A stretch of 64,000 nt of DNA from Ktedonospora formicarum (GCF_016587355.1 NZ_BNJF01000002.1:558001-622000); one strand, 5' to 3'; positions 1 to 9,060 are shown, counted from the stretch's first letter. Notes: generated by a model not told the origin, from the letters alone. Numbers and translations are program-made.

Positions 1-7
1 AAAGCAC

Positions 8-1195
8 ATGTCCACACGCTGGTGGAGCACACTTATTGGAATTGTTACCGCACTTGAGCAGGCTCATATCGATTACACCCTGCTTGAAAACGCCTCACTC
101 TATGTCCAGGGGGCGCTTAACACTCCCCCCACGCAACTCGCTCTCGCCGTTCAATGGGACCTCTTCCAGCGCGCATGTGAACTCTTTGCCACCATGCCAG
201 AGGAGCGAACAGAGGAGGTGGGGCGCGCTTCATTCTTACGTGAGGGCCTATCCATCGCGTTCACCTGCCAATATAATACGGTCGTCGCGACTGATCCTGA
301 GCGCCTACGCGTTGAGCACGATGGGCAGAATCTATGGGCCAAAGCTCTCGATTTTTACGTGCGCACACTCCCAGCCAGCAATAAAAATGTTCAAGCCATC
401 AAAGCCTACTGGCACACACTTCAGGAGCAGAACAACCACCTCAATGCTCAGGCCTGGAACCAGGAAACCTATAACGCCTGGCTGGCTCGCTTCGGCACTC
501 CAGAGGAGGCCGCGAGCCGTCTACACAAGAACCCACGAGCTCGACTGGGGTCGCATGTCCCACATTTGCCAGAGCTTCAGGGCAGAAAGATCATCAATCT
601 CCTCGGCTCACATGGAGCAAAGGCTATCGCGCTAGCCCTGCTTGGGGCAAATGCCACTGTCGTCGATATCTCCTCTGAGAACGCGGCCTACGCCCTCGAC
701 GTAGCCCGTGCTGCTGGCGTGGACTTGCGCTATATTGTCTCTGACGTCCTGAGTCTTCCAGAGTCCGAACTGGATGCTAGCTACGATCTCGTTCTCTTAG
801 AGCTTGGAGTACTGCATTACTTTGTGGACCTGGAACCGCTCATGAGCACCATCACACGCCTGCTACGACCCGGAGGGCTCCTGCTACTTCAGGACTTCCA
901 TCCCATTTCGACTAAGCTGATTACCTCGCGTGGAGCACGCCACAAGGTGAGTGGTAACTACTTCGACAAATCCATCATTACTCAAACTGTCGCCACCAGC
1001 AAGCACCTCAACCCTGCTTATCAGGAGCACACACCTGTTGTCTACCAGCGCCAGTGGACCCTTGGTGAAATCATCACAGCCATCGCCACCTCTGGCCTAA
1101 TTATCGCGTCCCTCACCGAGGAGCCCAACCCCAAACTCGATGATAGAGGCATTCCCAAGCTCTTTACCGTCACCGCCCACAAAAGCCTCCATTAA
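8..1195 (+). CDS. Two-domain protein: NTase-like N-terminus plus SAM-dependent methyltransferase
   Basis: 395 residues. The C-terminal half (about 190-330) is a class I methyltransferase. It has a motif-I-like loop (LLGSHGAKAIALALLGA), an acidic end of strand 2 (VVDIS) and the segment YDLVLLELGVLHYF, followed by LLRPGGLLLLQDF, the usual post-motif III turn. The first 110 residues look like a nucleotidyltransferase-type alpha/beta fold (IDYTLLENASLYVQG, then LALAVQWD), but I see no intact GS/DxD catalytic pair, so this is a weak inference. The ATG lies 8 bases from the window edge, no ribosome site is visible, and the true start could be further upstream. The substrate is unknown. No neighbour suggests a pathway; the next gene starts 320 bp later. 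Confidence 0.75.
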   Translation: MSTRWWSTLIGIVTALEQAHIDYTLLENASLYVQGALNTPPTQLALAVQWDLFQRACELFATMPEERTEEVGRASFLREGLSIAFTCQYNTVVATDPERLRVEHDGQNLWAKALDFYVRTLPASNKNVQAIKAYWHTLQEQNNHLNAQAWNQETYNAWLARFGTPEEAASRLHKNPRARLGSHVPHLPELQGRKIINLLGSHGAKAIALALLGANATVVDISSENAAYALDVARAAGVDLRYIVSDVLSLPESELDASYDLVLLELGVLHYFVDLEPLMSTITRLLRPGGLLLLQDFHPISTKLITSRGARHKVSGNYFDKSIITQTVATSKHLNPAYQEHTPVVYQRQWTLGEIITAIATSGLIIASLTEEPNPKLDDRGIPKLFTVTAHKSLH

Positions 1196-1515
1196 TAAGG
1201 CAAAGAAAGTAAATACTTCATTTACAATCATCATCTCACCTGGATAGAACCAGCATTTAACAAGCGATAATTGCTGCATAAATTGAATTCGAGATTTATA
1301 CACCTCTCTCTATACGTGAGTTTTCTTTAGCAATTTACGTAGTAAATGTATCGCAATGACGAATCCTTTTGTGGAGTTACACCGGGTGACGTGCCTCTTC
1401 ATCGCTGTAGCAGGTACGCCCGGAGGACGCCGTAGCCTCCTCACTGATCCCAGAACAAGTGCCATTGCTATGCAATGGCTATAAGATCCCCATTATCTGG
1501 TAGCAAGGAGACACA
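1196..1515. other. Intergenic region with paired hairpins
   Basis: This 320-base gap upstream of the peptide-binding lipoprotein has an AT-rich first half. The second half holds two adjacent stem-loops: 1382-1423 (CCGGG/CCCGG ends, GTGCCT pairing AGGTAC inside) and 1422-1440 (GGAGG/CCTCC). No T-run follows, so it is not a clear terminator. It could be a structured leader of the next gene. I recognise no riboswitch class. Confidence 0.35.
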
Positions 1516-3306
1516 ATGCACGTACACACACTACATGTTGACAGCGCCAGACAAGATAACTCGCTGACTACGGCGAGCCGCCGATTCTGGCCCTTTCTCC
1601 TGGCACTCCTAGCACTCTTTGTCGCTGCCTGCGGCGGAAGTAGTAATACCGCCAATACGGGCAAAGCCTCCGACGACCAGCAGGTCTTCATCAAGCCCAT
1701 TGAGGGGCGTTCGGAGCTACAGAGCTTCGATCCAGCCCTGGTAACTGAAGGCGCATCCATCAGCGCAGTCAATCTCGTCTTCACGGGTCTGGTACAGCTT
1801 GACGACAATCTTCAGGTGCGAGATCAACTCGCGCAATCTCATTCTCTAGGCTCTGATGGTGTCACCTGGACCTTCAAGCTCAAGCCCGGCCTCAAATTCA
1901 GTGACGGCAAGCCCCTGACCTCCGCTGACGTAGCCTACAGTTTAGACCGTGCGCTCGATCCCGCCCTCAAATCTGCCGTCTCACCAATCTATCTTGGCCT
2001 GATCAAAGACTCAGATAAACGCTTCACTGGTGAAGTGAAATCCCTGATCAATGACAGTATTTTGACCCCCGACGATCAGACCGTCGTGCTCATTGCAAAG
2101 AATAAGGCCGCCTATTTCCTCCAAATTCTGACCTATCAGACCTCGTATGTGGTCGAAAAGAGCATGATCGACAAGTATGGAAACGACTTCGCCAGTCATC
2201 TCTCCGAAGGCATCGGCGGGAGTGGACCTTTCAAAGTCTCGAAGTACCTTCCTAACAAAGAAATCGAGTTCGTTCCCAATCCCAACTACTATGGAGAGAA
2301 GCCCCAGATCAAGAAGATTGTCATGCCTTTCTATCAAAAGGCCGACACCTCGTATCGAGCCTATCAGGCTGGACAGGTCAGTACCGCTGACGTTCCCTCA
2401 ATCCAGATTGAGTCCGCCAAACAATTACCCAGCAATCAATTTCAGACAGTTCCACAACTTGACGTAGAATACGTTACTATGAACTACCTGGCAAAACCCT
2501 TCAATAATCTGAAGATTCGCCAGGCATTTGCTCTGGCGGTCGATAAGGACGCCATCGCGCATAGCGTCTATAAAGATGGCGTAGTCCCCACCAATCATAT
2601 TATCCCCAAAGGCATGCCTGGCTATAACGAGAAAGCCACCGCGCCCCAGGGCGTAACCAGCACAAAGGGTGATCCCACACTGGCAAAACAACTCTTTGAG
2701 CAGGGTATGAAGGAAGAGGGCTTTACCGCCTCGACGCTTCCACAACTCACACTTACCTTCGCCTCCCGAGGTACCAGCGATTCACGTAATATGTTCTCAG
2801 CCCTTCAGCAGATGTGGCAAGGAACGCTTGGCGTGACGGTCAGGCTGGAAGACGAGGACTATAATAAGCTCCTCTCGGACCGCACCAACTCAGTCAACAA
2901 CCCCAAAGGCATGCAGATGTATGCTCTCGACTGGACAGCGGACTATCCTGACCCACAGAACTGGCTGACCTTGCTGTTCGACAAAGGTTCGCCCAAGAAC
3001 GCCATGAATTATGGTCAGAACCAGACGCTTATGGCAAAGGATCAACAGGCAGTCCAACAACTCATGGAGGAGGCTGACGTTAACACTAATCCGCAGGAAC
3101 GCCTGCAACAATATAATGAAGCGGAACAGAAACTCCTCAACGACGTGGTCTGGATACCCATTTACCAGTATGCTCGCACTATTGTGCGTAAGCCCTGCGT
3201 CATTGGTGTCGTGGAGAATGCTCAGAACTTCACCCCGCCCGACGACTGGGGAAAGATCTACATCTCCAATGCCAACCCCTGCGCCGACACCTCACAGTAC
3301 AAGTAG
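1516..3306 (+). CDS. Peptide/nickel-type ABC transporter substrate-binding lipoprotein
   Basis: 596 residues, family 5 solute-binding protein (OppA/DppA type). It would bind oligopeptides or similar solutes outside the membrane. The N-terminus has a hydrophobic segment ending in a lipobox (LFVAACGG, residues about 34-41). The family signature is clear in LKFSDGKPLTSADVAYSLDRAL (residues about 120-140). Further family features are NPNYYGEKPQIKKIV and VRLEDEDYNKLL. The start has a good ribosome site (AAGGAG, 6 bases before ATG). No permease or ATPase genes are adjacent, so it is an orphan that must use components encoded elsewhere. A strong terminator follows directly. The family call is firm; the ligand is unknown. 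Confidence 0.93.
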   Translation: MHVHTLHVDSARQDNSLTTASRRFWPFLLALLALFVAACGGSSNTANTGKASDDQQVFIKPIEGRSELQSFDPALVTEGASISAVNLVFTGLVQLDDNLQVRDQLAQSHSLGSDGVTWTFKLKPGLKFSDGKPLTSADVAYSLDRALDPALKSAVSPIYLGLIKDSDKRFTGEVKSLINDSILTPDDQTVVLIAKNKAAYFLQILTYQTSYVVEKSMIDKYGNDFASHLSEGIGGSGPFKVSKYLPNKEIEFVPNPNYYGEKPQIKKIVMPFYQKADTSYRAYQAGQVSTADVPSIQIESAKQLPSNQFQTVPQLDVEYVTMNYLAKPFNNLKIRQAFALAVDKDAIAHSVYKDGVVPTNHIIPKGMPGYNEKATAPQGVTSTKGDPTLAKQLFEQGMKEEGFTASTLPQLTLTFASRGTSDSRNMFSALQQMWQGTLGVTVRLEDEDYNKLLSDRTNSVNNPKGMQMYALDWTADYPDPQNWLTLLFDKGSPKNAMNYGQNQTLMAKDQQAVQQLMEEADVNTNPQERLQQYNEAEQKLLNDVVWIPIYQYARTIVRKPCVIGVVENAQNFTPPDDWGKIYISNANPCADTSQYK

Positions 3307-3316
3307 CGTCTAGCAA

Positions 3317-3352
3317 AAAGGAGCGTCACCTGCTTACGGGTGACGCTCCTTT
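3317..3352 (+). terminator. Rho-independent terminator after the peptide-binding gene
   Basis: A 14-bp stem (AAAGGAGCGTCACC / GGTGACGCTCCTTT) with an 8-base loop, ending in T-rich sequence, lies 10 bases after the stop codon. Confidence 0.9.
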
Positions 3353-3438
3353 CGTCTGGTACTATAGAGGCAATTAGATTGATATCAATATACATCAGGC
3401 GTATAATGAGACCCGATTCTCTGAATCATTACTAGATT

Positions 3439-3566
3439 CTTATGCGAAAGCCAGAGCCGTTGACGCCGCTAACGCAAACTTCCTATGAGAAAACCCCAAC
3501 GCTTGCCATATTTCAGGTAGCGTGTTTCTTCATGGGAGCGACAGCGCGTTCAGGTCTTCTCATAGG
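3439..3566 (+). repeat. Dispersed palindromic repeat, copy A
   Basis: It begins CTTATGCGAAAGCC and ends GGTCTTCTCATAGG, matching the ends of the copies near 21.6, 25.0, 41.7 and 61.0 kb. A degenerate second pair of ends lies inside (CCTATGAGAAAAC near 3491, GTTTCTTCATGGG near 3523), so this copy looks nested. It ends 31 bases before the CoxG-like start codon. Confidence 0.75.
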
Positions 3567-3597
3567 GAATACAATATTTTAGAAGGAACAACATAGC

Positions 3598-4044
3598 ATG
3601 GAATTTGCGGGTGAACAAAAGCTACAGGCCCAACGCGCTAATGTCTTTAACGCGCTTCTCAATCCTGAGGTACTCAAAAAGAGCATCCCTAGCTGCCAGG
3701 GCGCGGAATATGTCGAACTGCCTGAGGGTCGTTTCCTCAAAATCACCGTCAACGTCAACGTCGCTATTCTCAATGGCACCTACGATATTTACCTGCATGC
3801 CACGGAAATTCAGGAGCCATCCCACCTTGCTATAGAGGCCGAGCCACAAAACTCCCTGGGGAAAGTCGCCACGCGTTGTGTCATTGACCTGGCTGACGAT
3901 GCCGCTGGAACCCTTCTGAGCTATAACGTTAACGCCGCTCTCTCAGGGAAACTCGCAGCCGTCCCAGAATTTGCCATCAAGCCAGCCGTCAAAGGTATGC
4001 TCGACCAGTTCTTCAAGAACTTCGAGAAACAAATCCCAGCCTAA
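3598..4044 (+). CDS. CoxG-like SRPBCC-fold protein
   Basis: 148 residues, whole-length match in style to the CO dehydrogenase subunit G family (SRPBCC/START-like lipid or ligand-binding fold). Typical features are the opening MEFAGEQKLQAQRANVF, the VLKKSIPSC segment, GRFLKITV and the C-terminal VPEFAIKPAVKGMLDQFF helix. In carboxydotrophs CoxG helps anchor or mature the enzyme, but most family members sit away from cox genes, as here, and their job is unknown. The ribosome site AAGGAAC precedes ATG. The 5' region is occupied by dispersed repeat copy A. It converges on the cupin gene, with a shared hairpin between them. Confidence 0.85.
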   Translation: MEFAGEQKLQAQRANVFNALLNPEVLKKSIPSCQGAEYVELPEGRFLKITVNVNVAILNGTYDIYLHATEIQEPSHLAIEAEPQNSLGKVATRCVIDLADDAAGTLLSYNVNAALSGKLAAVPEFAIKPAVKGMLDQFFKNFEKQIPA

Positions 4045-4057
4045 GATATACCAAAGC

Positions 4058-4106
4058 AAAAGAGATATGACTCTAATCCGTGATGGACAGAGCCATATCT
4101 CTCTTT
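4058..4106. terminator. Bidirectional terminator between converging genes
   Basis: AAAGAGATATG and CATATCTCTCTTT form a stem around a short AT-poor loop. There is an A-run on the left side and a T-run on the right, so it can stop transcription from both the CoxG-like gene and the cupin gene. Confidence 0.75.
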
Positions 4107-4110
4107 ATTC

Positions 4111-4464
4111 TTACCCCCTCGTGCGCTCTGGACGGAAGGCTGGCATACAAAGTGACCAGTACTCACACTCCTCGTCCTGCCGGGCATTACTATATGTTAC
4201 GCGCGTCCCACGCTCAACCAAACATGTCTCACCTGGACTCACTTCCTGCTGCTCGCCGTCCGCTTCTATCGCCAGCCATCCTCGCACAACAATCACTACC
4301 TCATCGAATTCCGCCACCTGAGCCGCTTCCCGCCAGGCAGGAGGAGCGAACATATGCGCGAGGCTGAACGCATCATGCTGGGTGTGTAACACCCCAAAAT
4401 GCTCATCGATCACCTTTCCATCCTCACGCGGGAAGATGGTTCCATGCTCTACTTTACGCAACAT
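4111..4464 (-). CDS. Small cupin-domain protein
   Basis: 117 residues, single cupin barrel. The second cupin motif is visible as GEQQEVSPGETCLVERGTRV, and the first strand set includes FDEVVIVVRGWLAIEADG. Histidines expected in the first metal-binding motif are mostly missing (EFDEVVIVV has no HxH), so metal binding is doubtful. It resembles EutQ-like or generic cupins that bind small acids or sugars. The ORF starts with ATG about 10 bases after AAAGGGAGA. It has its own minus-strand transcription unit and converges on the CoxG-like gene. Function is not predictable beyond the fold. Confidence 0.75.
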   Translation of the reverse strand: MLRKVEHGTIFPREDGKVIDEHFGVLHTQHDAFSLAHMFAPPAWREAAQVAEFDEVVIVVRGWLAIEADGEQQEVSPGETCLVERGTRVTYSNARQDEECEYWSLCMPAFRPERTRG

Positions 4465-4987
4465 AACTTACGTGTCTCCCTTTTCCAATTAAGTCTATAG
4501 GCTGCTTCATTATAGCATTATAGGGAGGATAGATCGTTTGAGCTGTGAACCCGGTGCAATCTGAAGCGCTACGCCTACATATGGAGAACACAAGCCTTTG
4601 GAAAGCTGACTCAAATGTGCATGGAAATCTTCTCTTTGTGATCACAATCGGTTCTGCGGCCCCTCCCAGGTGCGATCCAGGTTATGAACGGTTAGAAAAA
4701 ACATGCTAACTTAGCATTATTTTACCTAAAAGTACTTTTATAATTAAGATGTAAATAGGGACGAAATATTGAGAATATCATGAGCTAGTTTTGTTCATAA
4801 ATACTTTTTAGATTGCTTCAACGCTCAGACCCTATCAAGATGCCATATCGCTCAATATATAGCGTTCACTTCTCATGCTTGCCCATCCCAAAGACCTCTG
4901 TTATAATTGAAGCGTTTGAATACATAGCACTGAATTGAGCTTATTTATAAGTGGAATAATACTCTAAACACAAGGTGGAACTGCTTT
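4465..4987. other. AT-rich intergenic region
   Basis: A 523-base gap between the divergent cupin and zinc-ribbon genes. It carries one copy of the short CCATATGTAGGC repeat (4551-4584) and a very AT-rich block at 4690-4860. A plausible plus-strand promoter is TTGAGC (4935-4940), 16 bases, TAATAC (4957-4962). I see no coding potential. Confidence 0.5.
4551..4584 (-). repeat. Short CCATATGTAGGC repeat, copy a
   Basis: On the minus strand it reads CCATATGTAGGCGTAGCGCT followed by TCAGATTGCACCGG. It aligns over about 33 bases with the copies at 48618 and 63711, and its core matches both arms of the palindrome at 47208-47257. Confidence 0.6.
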
Positions 4988-7489
4988 ATGAACTGTCCTA
5001 ATTGTGGCAAACCAGTGCCCGTGAATGGCTTATTCTGTAGTTATTGCGGCACCAGACTCCCCACGTCCACCAATGCCCCTTCTCAACTAGAGGAAGAGAA
5101 GACCGTGAGCGTCGAGCCAATAGGTTCAGAAAGCGCCACATCAGGCGAAGAGCCATCAACTGCCTCTTCGCCCCCTATTGAGGAGCAGAAAACAGCCAGC
5201 AGCTCCAATATACCGACACCCTCCGATGGTACAACTTTCAGGAGCACTTCCCCTGCTGATCCAATACCACAGCAGGCACCTGCTGCCATCAGTGGGGCTT
5301 ATCCAACCTATCCACCCATAACACCACAACCTGGAATTTCTGGCGTCTACCCTCCTACACCACCAGCAACACCACAACCCGTTTACCCAAATTATGCACA
5401 ATCTGGTATACAGCCCCCTCTTCCTCCAACGCAGTATCCGGGAGCTAACTATCCAGGTTATCCGTTGCAACCCATACAACCTGTCTCGGGAGCGAGTTAT
5501 CCAGGCTATCAACCCTATCCACAACAACCCGCTTCAGGGGCTAGCTATCAGCCCTATCCGCAGCAGCCATTACCACCTCCTCCTGGTCAGCAGCCACGCC
5601 AGCCAGTAGTGATCGTCCTACCCGAAAAACCCAATTGGGCGCAACGCCTCAATATTCGTCTTTTCCAACCTTTGATCGCGAGCAATGCCATCTTTGGCTC
5701 AATCTGGGGTGCGATAGTCGCAACTCTGTTGGGCATGCTTAGCTTCTTCCTCATCATTACGATAGTGGCTTACACTATCCCTACAGATTTTATCCAGAGT
5801 CAGGGATTCAAAGATCAAAAAACACAGCAGGGGCGGGAATATGTCACGGGCGAATTGCTCGGCTATATCCCGCTGAGCAATTCTTTCCGTGACACCTCCG
5901 AACTCTTTCTAACTGCTCAAAACACACACGCAACCTATCAAACAATTTCTAGTGGCTCATCTTCTACTTCCACAGCATCTGATACCTTTACCTCTCCATT
6001 CCATATCCTGCTTCTACTTCAGGGTTTATTCCTGATCCTGGGAGGGTATCTCGCCGCTAGCACAGACTTCCGTAATACAAGCTTGAATAGCCTGTTACGA
6101 GGTGCATCCATTGCTATTCCCTATACAGCCCTGCTCTTCCTGCTCTCCACGCAGGTCAATGGCACCATCCCTCCCATTTTTACTGATCTGAGCGACACCT
6201 CTTCCAGCACAAGCACCTTAACTGTGGATCCGAATACGTTGCTGCTCTTCGGCCTACTCTGGGGCGCCCTCTTTGGCCTCATAGGAGCAGGAATCAAACT
6301 TGGTCAGGGACAGTTGCGCCACAAGATTCACCGCTATCTCTACACACATCGCCATCCACAGATCGCAGGCATCATTACTGGTGGTATTGCCTCAACGCTG
6401 CTTGGACTCTTCATGGCTCTCATCGCCGCATTGGGCCTGCATTCCCAGATGCACAACGCCAGCAACCTTAACTACATCCCTGATGTAAACCTGACGCCAG
6501 TCCATGAAGGCATATTTCAGGGCTTCACCAATTTCGTGAACGGCTTAATGCGCGCTGTCGCTCTGCTAGCCTATTCCTGCGGTGCCCCCATTATCACGCA
6601 TGCCGACCGGAACAACTTCTATAGTCTCAAGAACGATTCAAATCAAATCTGGCAGCAATTGGGCGGGGGGCTCATAACTCACCCCTGGGCCTTCGTACTG
6701 CTCCTAATTCCCATTATCGCCCTCTTCGTTGGTGGGAGAATCAGTGCTTCAATCTCACGTGTGCGTGGTTCCGGTCCTGGCGCGATTCAGGGTGCGCTTA
6801 TCGCGCTTCCCTTTACAGTCCTACTCATCGCGTTCACGCTCATCAATACCAATAGCATGACACTGTCAGGTTATGGCTCCTCTTACTCAAGCGAGACCAC
6901 CAATGCCATAATCACGATCTCGCGAGGCGCTAACTTCGGCGATGTCTTGCTCTGGGGGCTGGTCAGTGGCGCAATCACGGGAGCCTTGGGTGGCGCGTAC
7001 CAGAATAGTATGCTTCGTCTCAGCGTCAGTAAAATTCTAGGCTCAATAGTCAAACCAATCTTGCTAATATTCACCCCGCTCTATGTTGTTTTTGATATCT
7101 TGCTAGGCCGCCCTCGCACGCAGAAGCGAAGTACAGGTAGTGTCCTTCTCTACACAGCCTTTATCGCAGCTCTTGTCCTGGCAGTGCTCTCAGTCGGCGT
7201 TGGCTTGATGCTTATCGGTCAGAATCAGACTATAACACTCGACCAGAGTGAGCAGTTCAGAGACCTGATGGCACTCTTGTTGATTGGTCTACCGGGTATC
7301 TTGCTTCTTAGCGCGGCGGCCTCCGCGCTGGCTCACGATCCAGTGTTAGCAATCATTACCGCCAACCAGCCGCAGCAGCCCATACAACCAATACAACCTT
7401 TCATGCCTGCTGAAGTACAAACACCAGCACCCCAACCACCAACCATGCCCGCTTCAAACGAGCCAACTATCCAGGGAGGAGGAGCATAA
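4988..7489 (+). CDS. Zinc-ribbon, proline-rich, multipass membrane protein
   Basis: 833 residues. A zinc ribbon opens the protein (CPNCGKPVP...CSYCGTRLP, two CxxC knuckles). A long disordered stretch rich in P, Q, Y, S and G follows to about residue 215, with repeated GASYPGYQPYPQQ-like units. The rest is a hydrophobic region with about 12 likely membrane helices (first one near residues 245-265) separated by serine/threonine-rich loops. The end is again proline/glutamine-rich. No enzyme motif is visible. The ribosome site AAGGTGG precedes ATG. The stop is 1 base before the PKD protein gene, whose ribosome site lies inside this gene, so the two are translationally linked. A shorter protein with the same ribbon/proline/membrane order is at 25107. 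Role unknown; envelope sensing or scaffolding is only a guess. Confidence 0.8.
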   Translation: MNCPNCGKPVPVNGLFCSYCGTRLPTSTNAPSQLEEEKTVSVEPIGSESATSGEEPSTASSPPIEEQKTASSSNIPTPSDGTTFRSTSPADPIPQQAPAAISGAYPTYPPITPQPGISGVYPPTPPATPQPVYPNYAQSGIQPPLPPTQYPGANYPGYPLQPIQPVSGASYPGYQPYPQQPASGASYQPYPQQPLPPPPGQQPRQPVVIVLPEKPNWAQRLNIRLFQPLIASNAIFGSIWGAIVATLLGMLSFFLIITIVAYTIPTDFIQSQGFKDQKTQQGREYVTGELLGYIPLSNSFRDTSELFLTAQNTHATYQTISSGSSSTSTASDTFTSPFHILLLLQGLFLILGGYLAASTDFRNTSLNSLLRGASIAIPYTALLFLLSTQVNGTIPPIFTDLSDTSSSTSTLTVDPNTLLLFGLLWGALFGLIGAGIKLGQGQLRHKIHRYLYTHRHPQIAGIITGGIASTLLGLFMALIAALGLHSQMHNASNLNYIPDVNLTPVHEGIFQGFTNFVNGLMRAVALLAYSCGAPIITHADRNNFYSLKNDSNQIWQQLGGGLITHPWAFVLLLIPIIALFVGGRISASISRVRGSGPGAIQGALIALPFTVLLIAFTLINTNSMTLSGYGSSYSSETTNAIITISRGANFGDVLLWGLVSGAITGALGGAYQNSMLRLSVSKILGSIVKPILLIFTPLYVVFDILLGRPRTQKRSTGSVLLYTAFIAALVLAVLSVGVGLMLIGQNQTITLDQSEQFRDLMALLLIGLPGILLLSAAASALAHDPVLAIITANQPQQPIQPIQPFMPAEVQTPAPQPPTMPASNEPTIQGGGA

Positions 7490-7490
7490 A

Positions 7491-8240
7491 ATGCAATCAG
7501 GTATTCAATCACAACCCAATGCCCCTATGTTCAACTCAACGCCGAACGCTACGAGCGCGCATACGCTGCCACCAGGTCTTAGCCCGCGTCATCGCATCGC
7601 CCTAATCGCTACGGTTGTATTGACTCTGGGCCTGGTCGTAGGCAGCTTTGCCTGGCTCGGCTGGTCGGGTCAACGCGGGCTGGAATTGGGCTATCCTAAA
7701 CCCTCCGTCCACATCGAAGAGCTCGCGACAAAAAAACCACATATGAATGAAGAGGTCAAATTCACTGCGAAGGGCACAGGGCGCGACCTAAAATTTAGCT
7801 GGGCATTCGGTGACAGCGAGTCCGGCACTGATGGCTCAGCCAATCGCAATGGGCAGAGTGTGAGCTTTACCTTCTCCACCCCAGGCTCGCATCTTGTAAT
7901 GGTAACTGCTACCGACTCTACGGGAAAAAAAGTTGAAGACACAACAAATGTGACGGTTTACCCTCCCATACCGGTCGTAAGTTTCACAGCCGATACCTAC
8001 TCCTTCTCAAATACGGCCTACTTTGATGTCGATACATCGCAACTGTATTCCGGCACTGATATCATTAGCTGTACCTGGGACTTCGGTGACGGTAAAACAG
8101 AAACCGAAGACCAATCATATTACTGTAGATCCAATTCACATACCTATGCTCATAGCGGCACATACACAGTCAAGCTTACCGTTACTGACGCTTATTACCA
8201 GACAAGCGAGCCTGTTACTCAGTTCGTCAAAATTGGGTAA
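7491..8240 (+). CDS. Membrane-anchored PKD-domain protein
   Basis: 249 residues. It has an N-terminal cytoplasmic tail and one membrane helix (about residues 35-60, IALIATVVLTLGLVVGSFAW). Two extracytoplasmic beta-sandwich PKD domains follow. Both carry the PKD core pattern: FSWAFGDSESG then GSHLVMVTATDSTGK, and CTWDFGDGKTE then GTYTVKLTVTDAY. PKD domains usually mediate protein-protein or polysaccharide contacts at the cell surface. The ATG follows the upstream stop by one base, with GGAGGAGG as ribosome site inside the preceding gene. The pair therefore probably forms one functional unit, an exposed binding module coupled to the multipass zinc-ribbon protein. A strong terminator follows. 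Confidence 0.85.
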   Translation: MQSGIQSQPNAPMFNSTPNATSAHTLPPGLSPRHRIALIATVVLTLGLVVGSFAWLGWSGQRGLELGYPKPSVHIEELATKKPHMNEEVKFTAKGTGRDLKFSWAFGDSESGTDGSANRNGQSVSFTFSTPGSHLVMVTATDSTGKKVEDTTNVTVYPPIPVVSFTADTYSFSNTAYFDVDTSQLYSGTDIISCTWDFGDGKTETEDQSYYCRSNSHTYAHSGTYTVKLTVTDAYYQTSEPVTQFVKIG

Positions 8241-8256
8241 GGTCAGCATCTCGAAC

Positions 8257-8313
8257 AAGAGGGTGAGGGCATGGTTTTGGGTGAAGCCTGAAAACCATGC
8301 CCTCACCCTCTTT
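8257..8313 (+). terminator. Strong terminator after the PKD gene
   Basis: AAGAGGGTGAGGGCATGGTT (8257-8276) pairs through more than 20 bp with the sequence at 8291-8313, closing a 12-base loop and ending in CTCTTTCT. Confidence 0.9.
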
Positions 8314-8406
8314 CTATTTGGGAGCGGCACATTATCTATAGCTGGCAGCATTTCGTGTATGATAACAACATACCTTTTTAGACACACAGAGAAAGGGACA
8401 ACGCCT

Positions 8407-8988
8407 ATGCATAAAGTAGAGCTACAGAGCACTCATACTGTATTCAATAAACATAACTTTAAGATAGAAGAGTCAGCATTACGCTTCGAGAAATTCAATG
8501 GCGAGATGAGTGATACCGTACAAAGACTTGTCTTCGAGCGTGGTGACTCTGCTGCCGCGCTCCTGTTGAACCGCGACACGCAAAAAGTGATTCTTATCAA
8601 GCAGTTTCGCTATCCTACCTATCAGAAGCAACCGGGATGGCTATGTGAAGTTGTTGCGGGCAGTATCTCAGAGGGGGAGCAACCAGAGGAGAGCATCAAG
8701 CGTGAAATCCGTGAGGAAGTGGGCTACGAAGCACAGAATCTGACCTCCGTTGCGACCTTCTATACATCACCGGGGGGATGCTCAGAGCGTATCTGGCTCT
8801 ACTATGCAGAGGTCAGCGTTGCTGATCGAATCAATAACGGTGGAGGGCTAGCCTCCGAGCACGAAGATATTGAACAGGTAGAGCTCAGTCTCCCCGAGCT
8901 ATGGCAAACTATAGAGCGCGGGGAGATCATGGATGCTAAAACGCTGATCGCGCTTCAATGGCTTCGGTTGCGGAGAGGAGAGAAGTAA
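8407..8988 (+). CDS. NUDIX hydrolase, ADP-ribose/nucleotide-sugar pyrophosphatase type
   Basis: 193 residues. The NUDIX box is complete: it starts GSISEGEQPEESIKREIREE and continues VGY, giving the GX5EX7REUXEEXGU pattern with its metal-binding glutamates (residues about 93-115). The N-terminal beta strands and the phrase VILIKQFRYPTYQK are typical of ADP-ribose or GDP-mannose pyrophosphatases, which clear toxic or damaged nucleoside diphosphate derivatives. The reading frame stays open upstream to 8023, but that part overlaps the PKD gene and terminator. The ATG at 8407 with AAAGGGA before it is the sensible start and gives family-normal length. It converges on leuA with a hairpin between. 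Substrate within the family is not decidable. Confidence 0.9.
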   Translation: MHKVELQSTHTVFNKHNFKIEESALRFEKFNGEMSDTVQRLVFERGDSAAALLLNRDTQKVILIKQFRYPTYQKQPGWLCEVVAGSISEGEQPEESIKREIREEVGYEAQNLTSVATFYTSPGGCSERIWLYYAEVSVADRINNGGGLASEHEDIEQVELSLPELWQTIERGEIMDAKTLIALQWLRLRRGEK

Positions 8989-9016
8989 CGCTACCCGCAA
9001 GCTCACAGGTGAGCAC

Positions 9017-9054
9017 ATGGGAGAGTGGCGGCGCGTTTACCACCATTCTCCCAT
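9017..9054. terminator. Hairpin between NUDIX gene and leuA
   Basis: ATGGGAGAGTGG and CCATTCTCCCAT form a 12-bp stem (one G-T pair) in the 70-base gap between converging genes. There is no long T-run, so termination strength is uncertain. Confidence 0.55.
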
Positions 9055-9060
9055 AGGTGC

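Noticed and set aside
1382..1440. Cyclic-di-GMP (GEMM) riboswitch
   Set aside because: GGACGC and GCCTCC resemble part of the class, but the GGCAAACC part and the P1 stem are missing.
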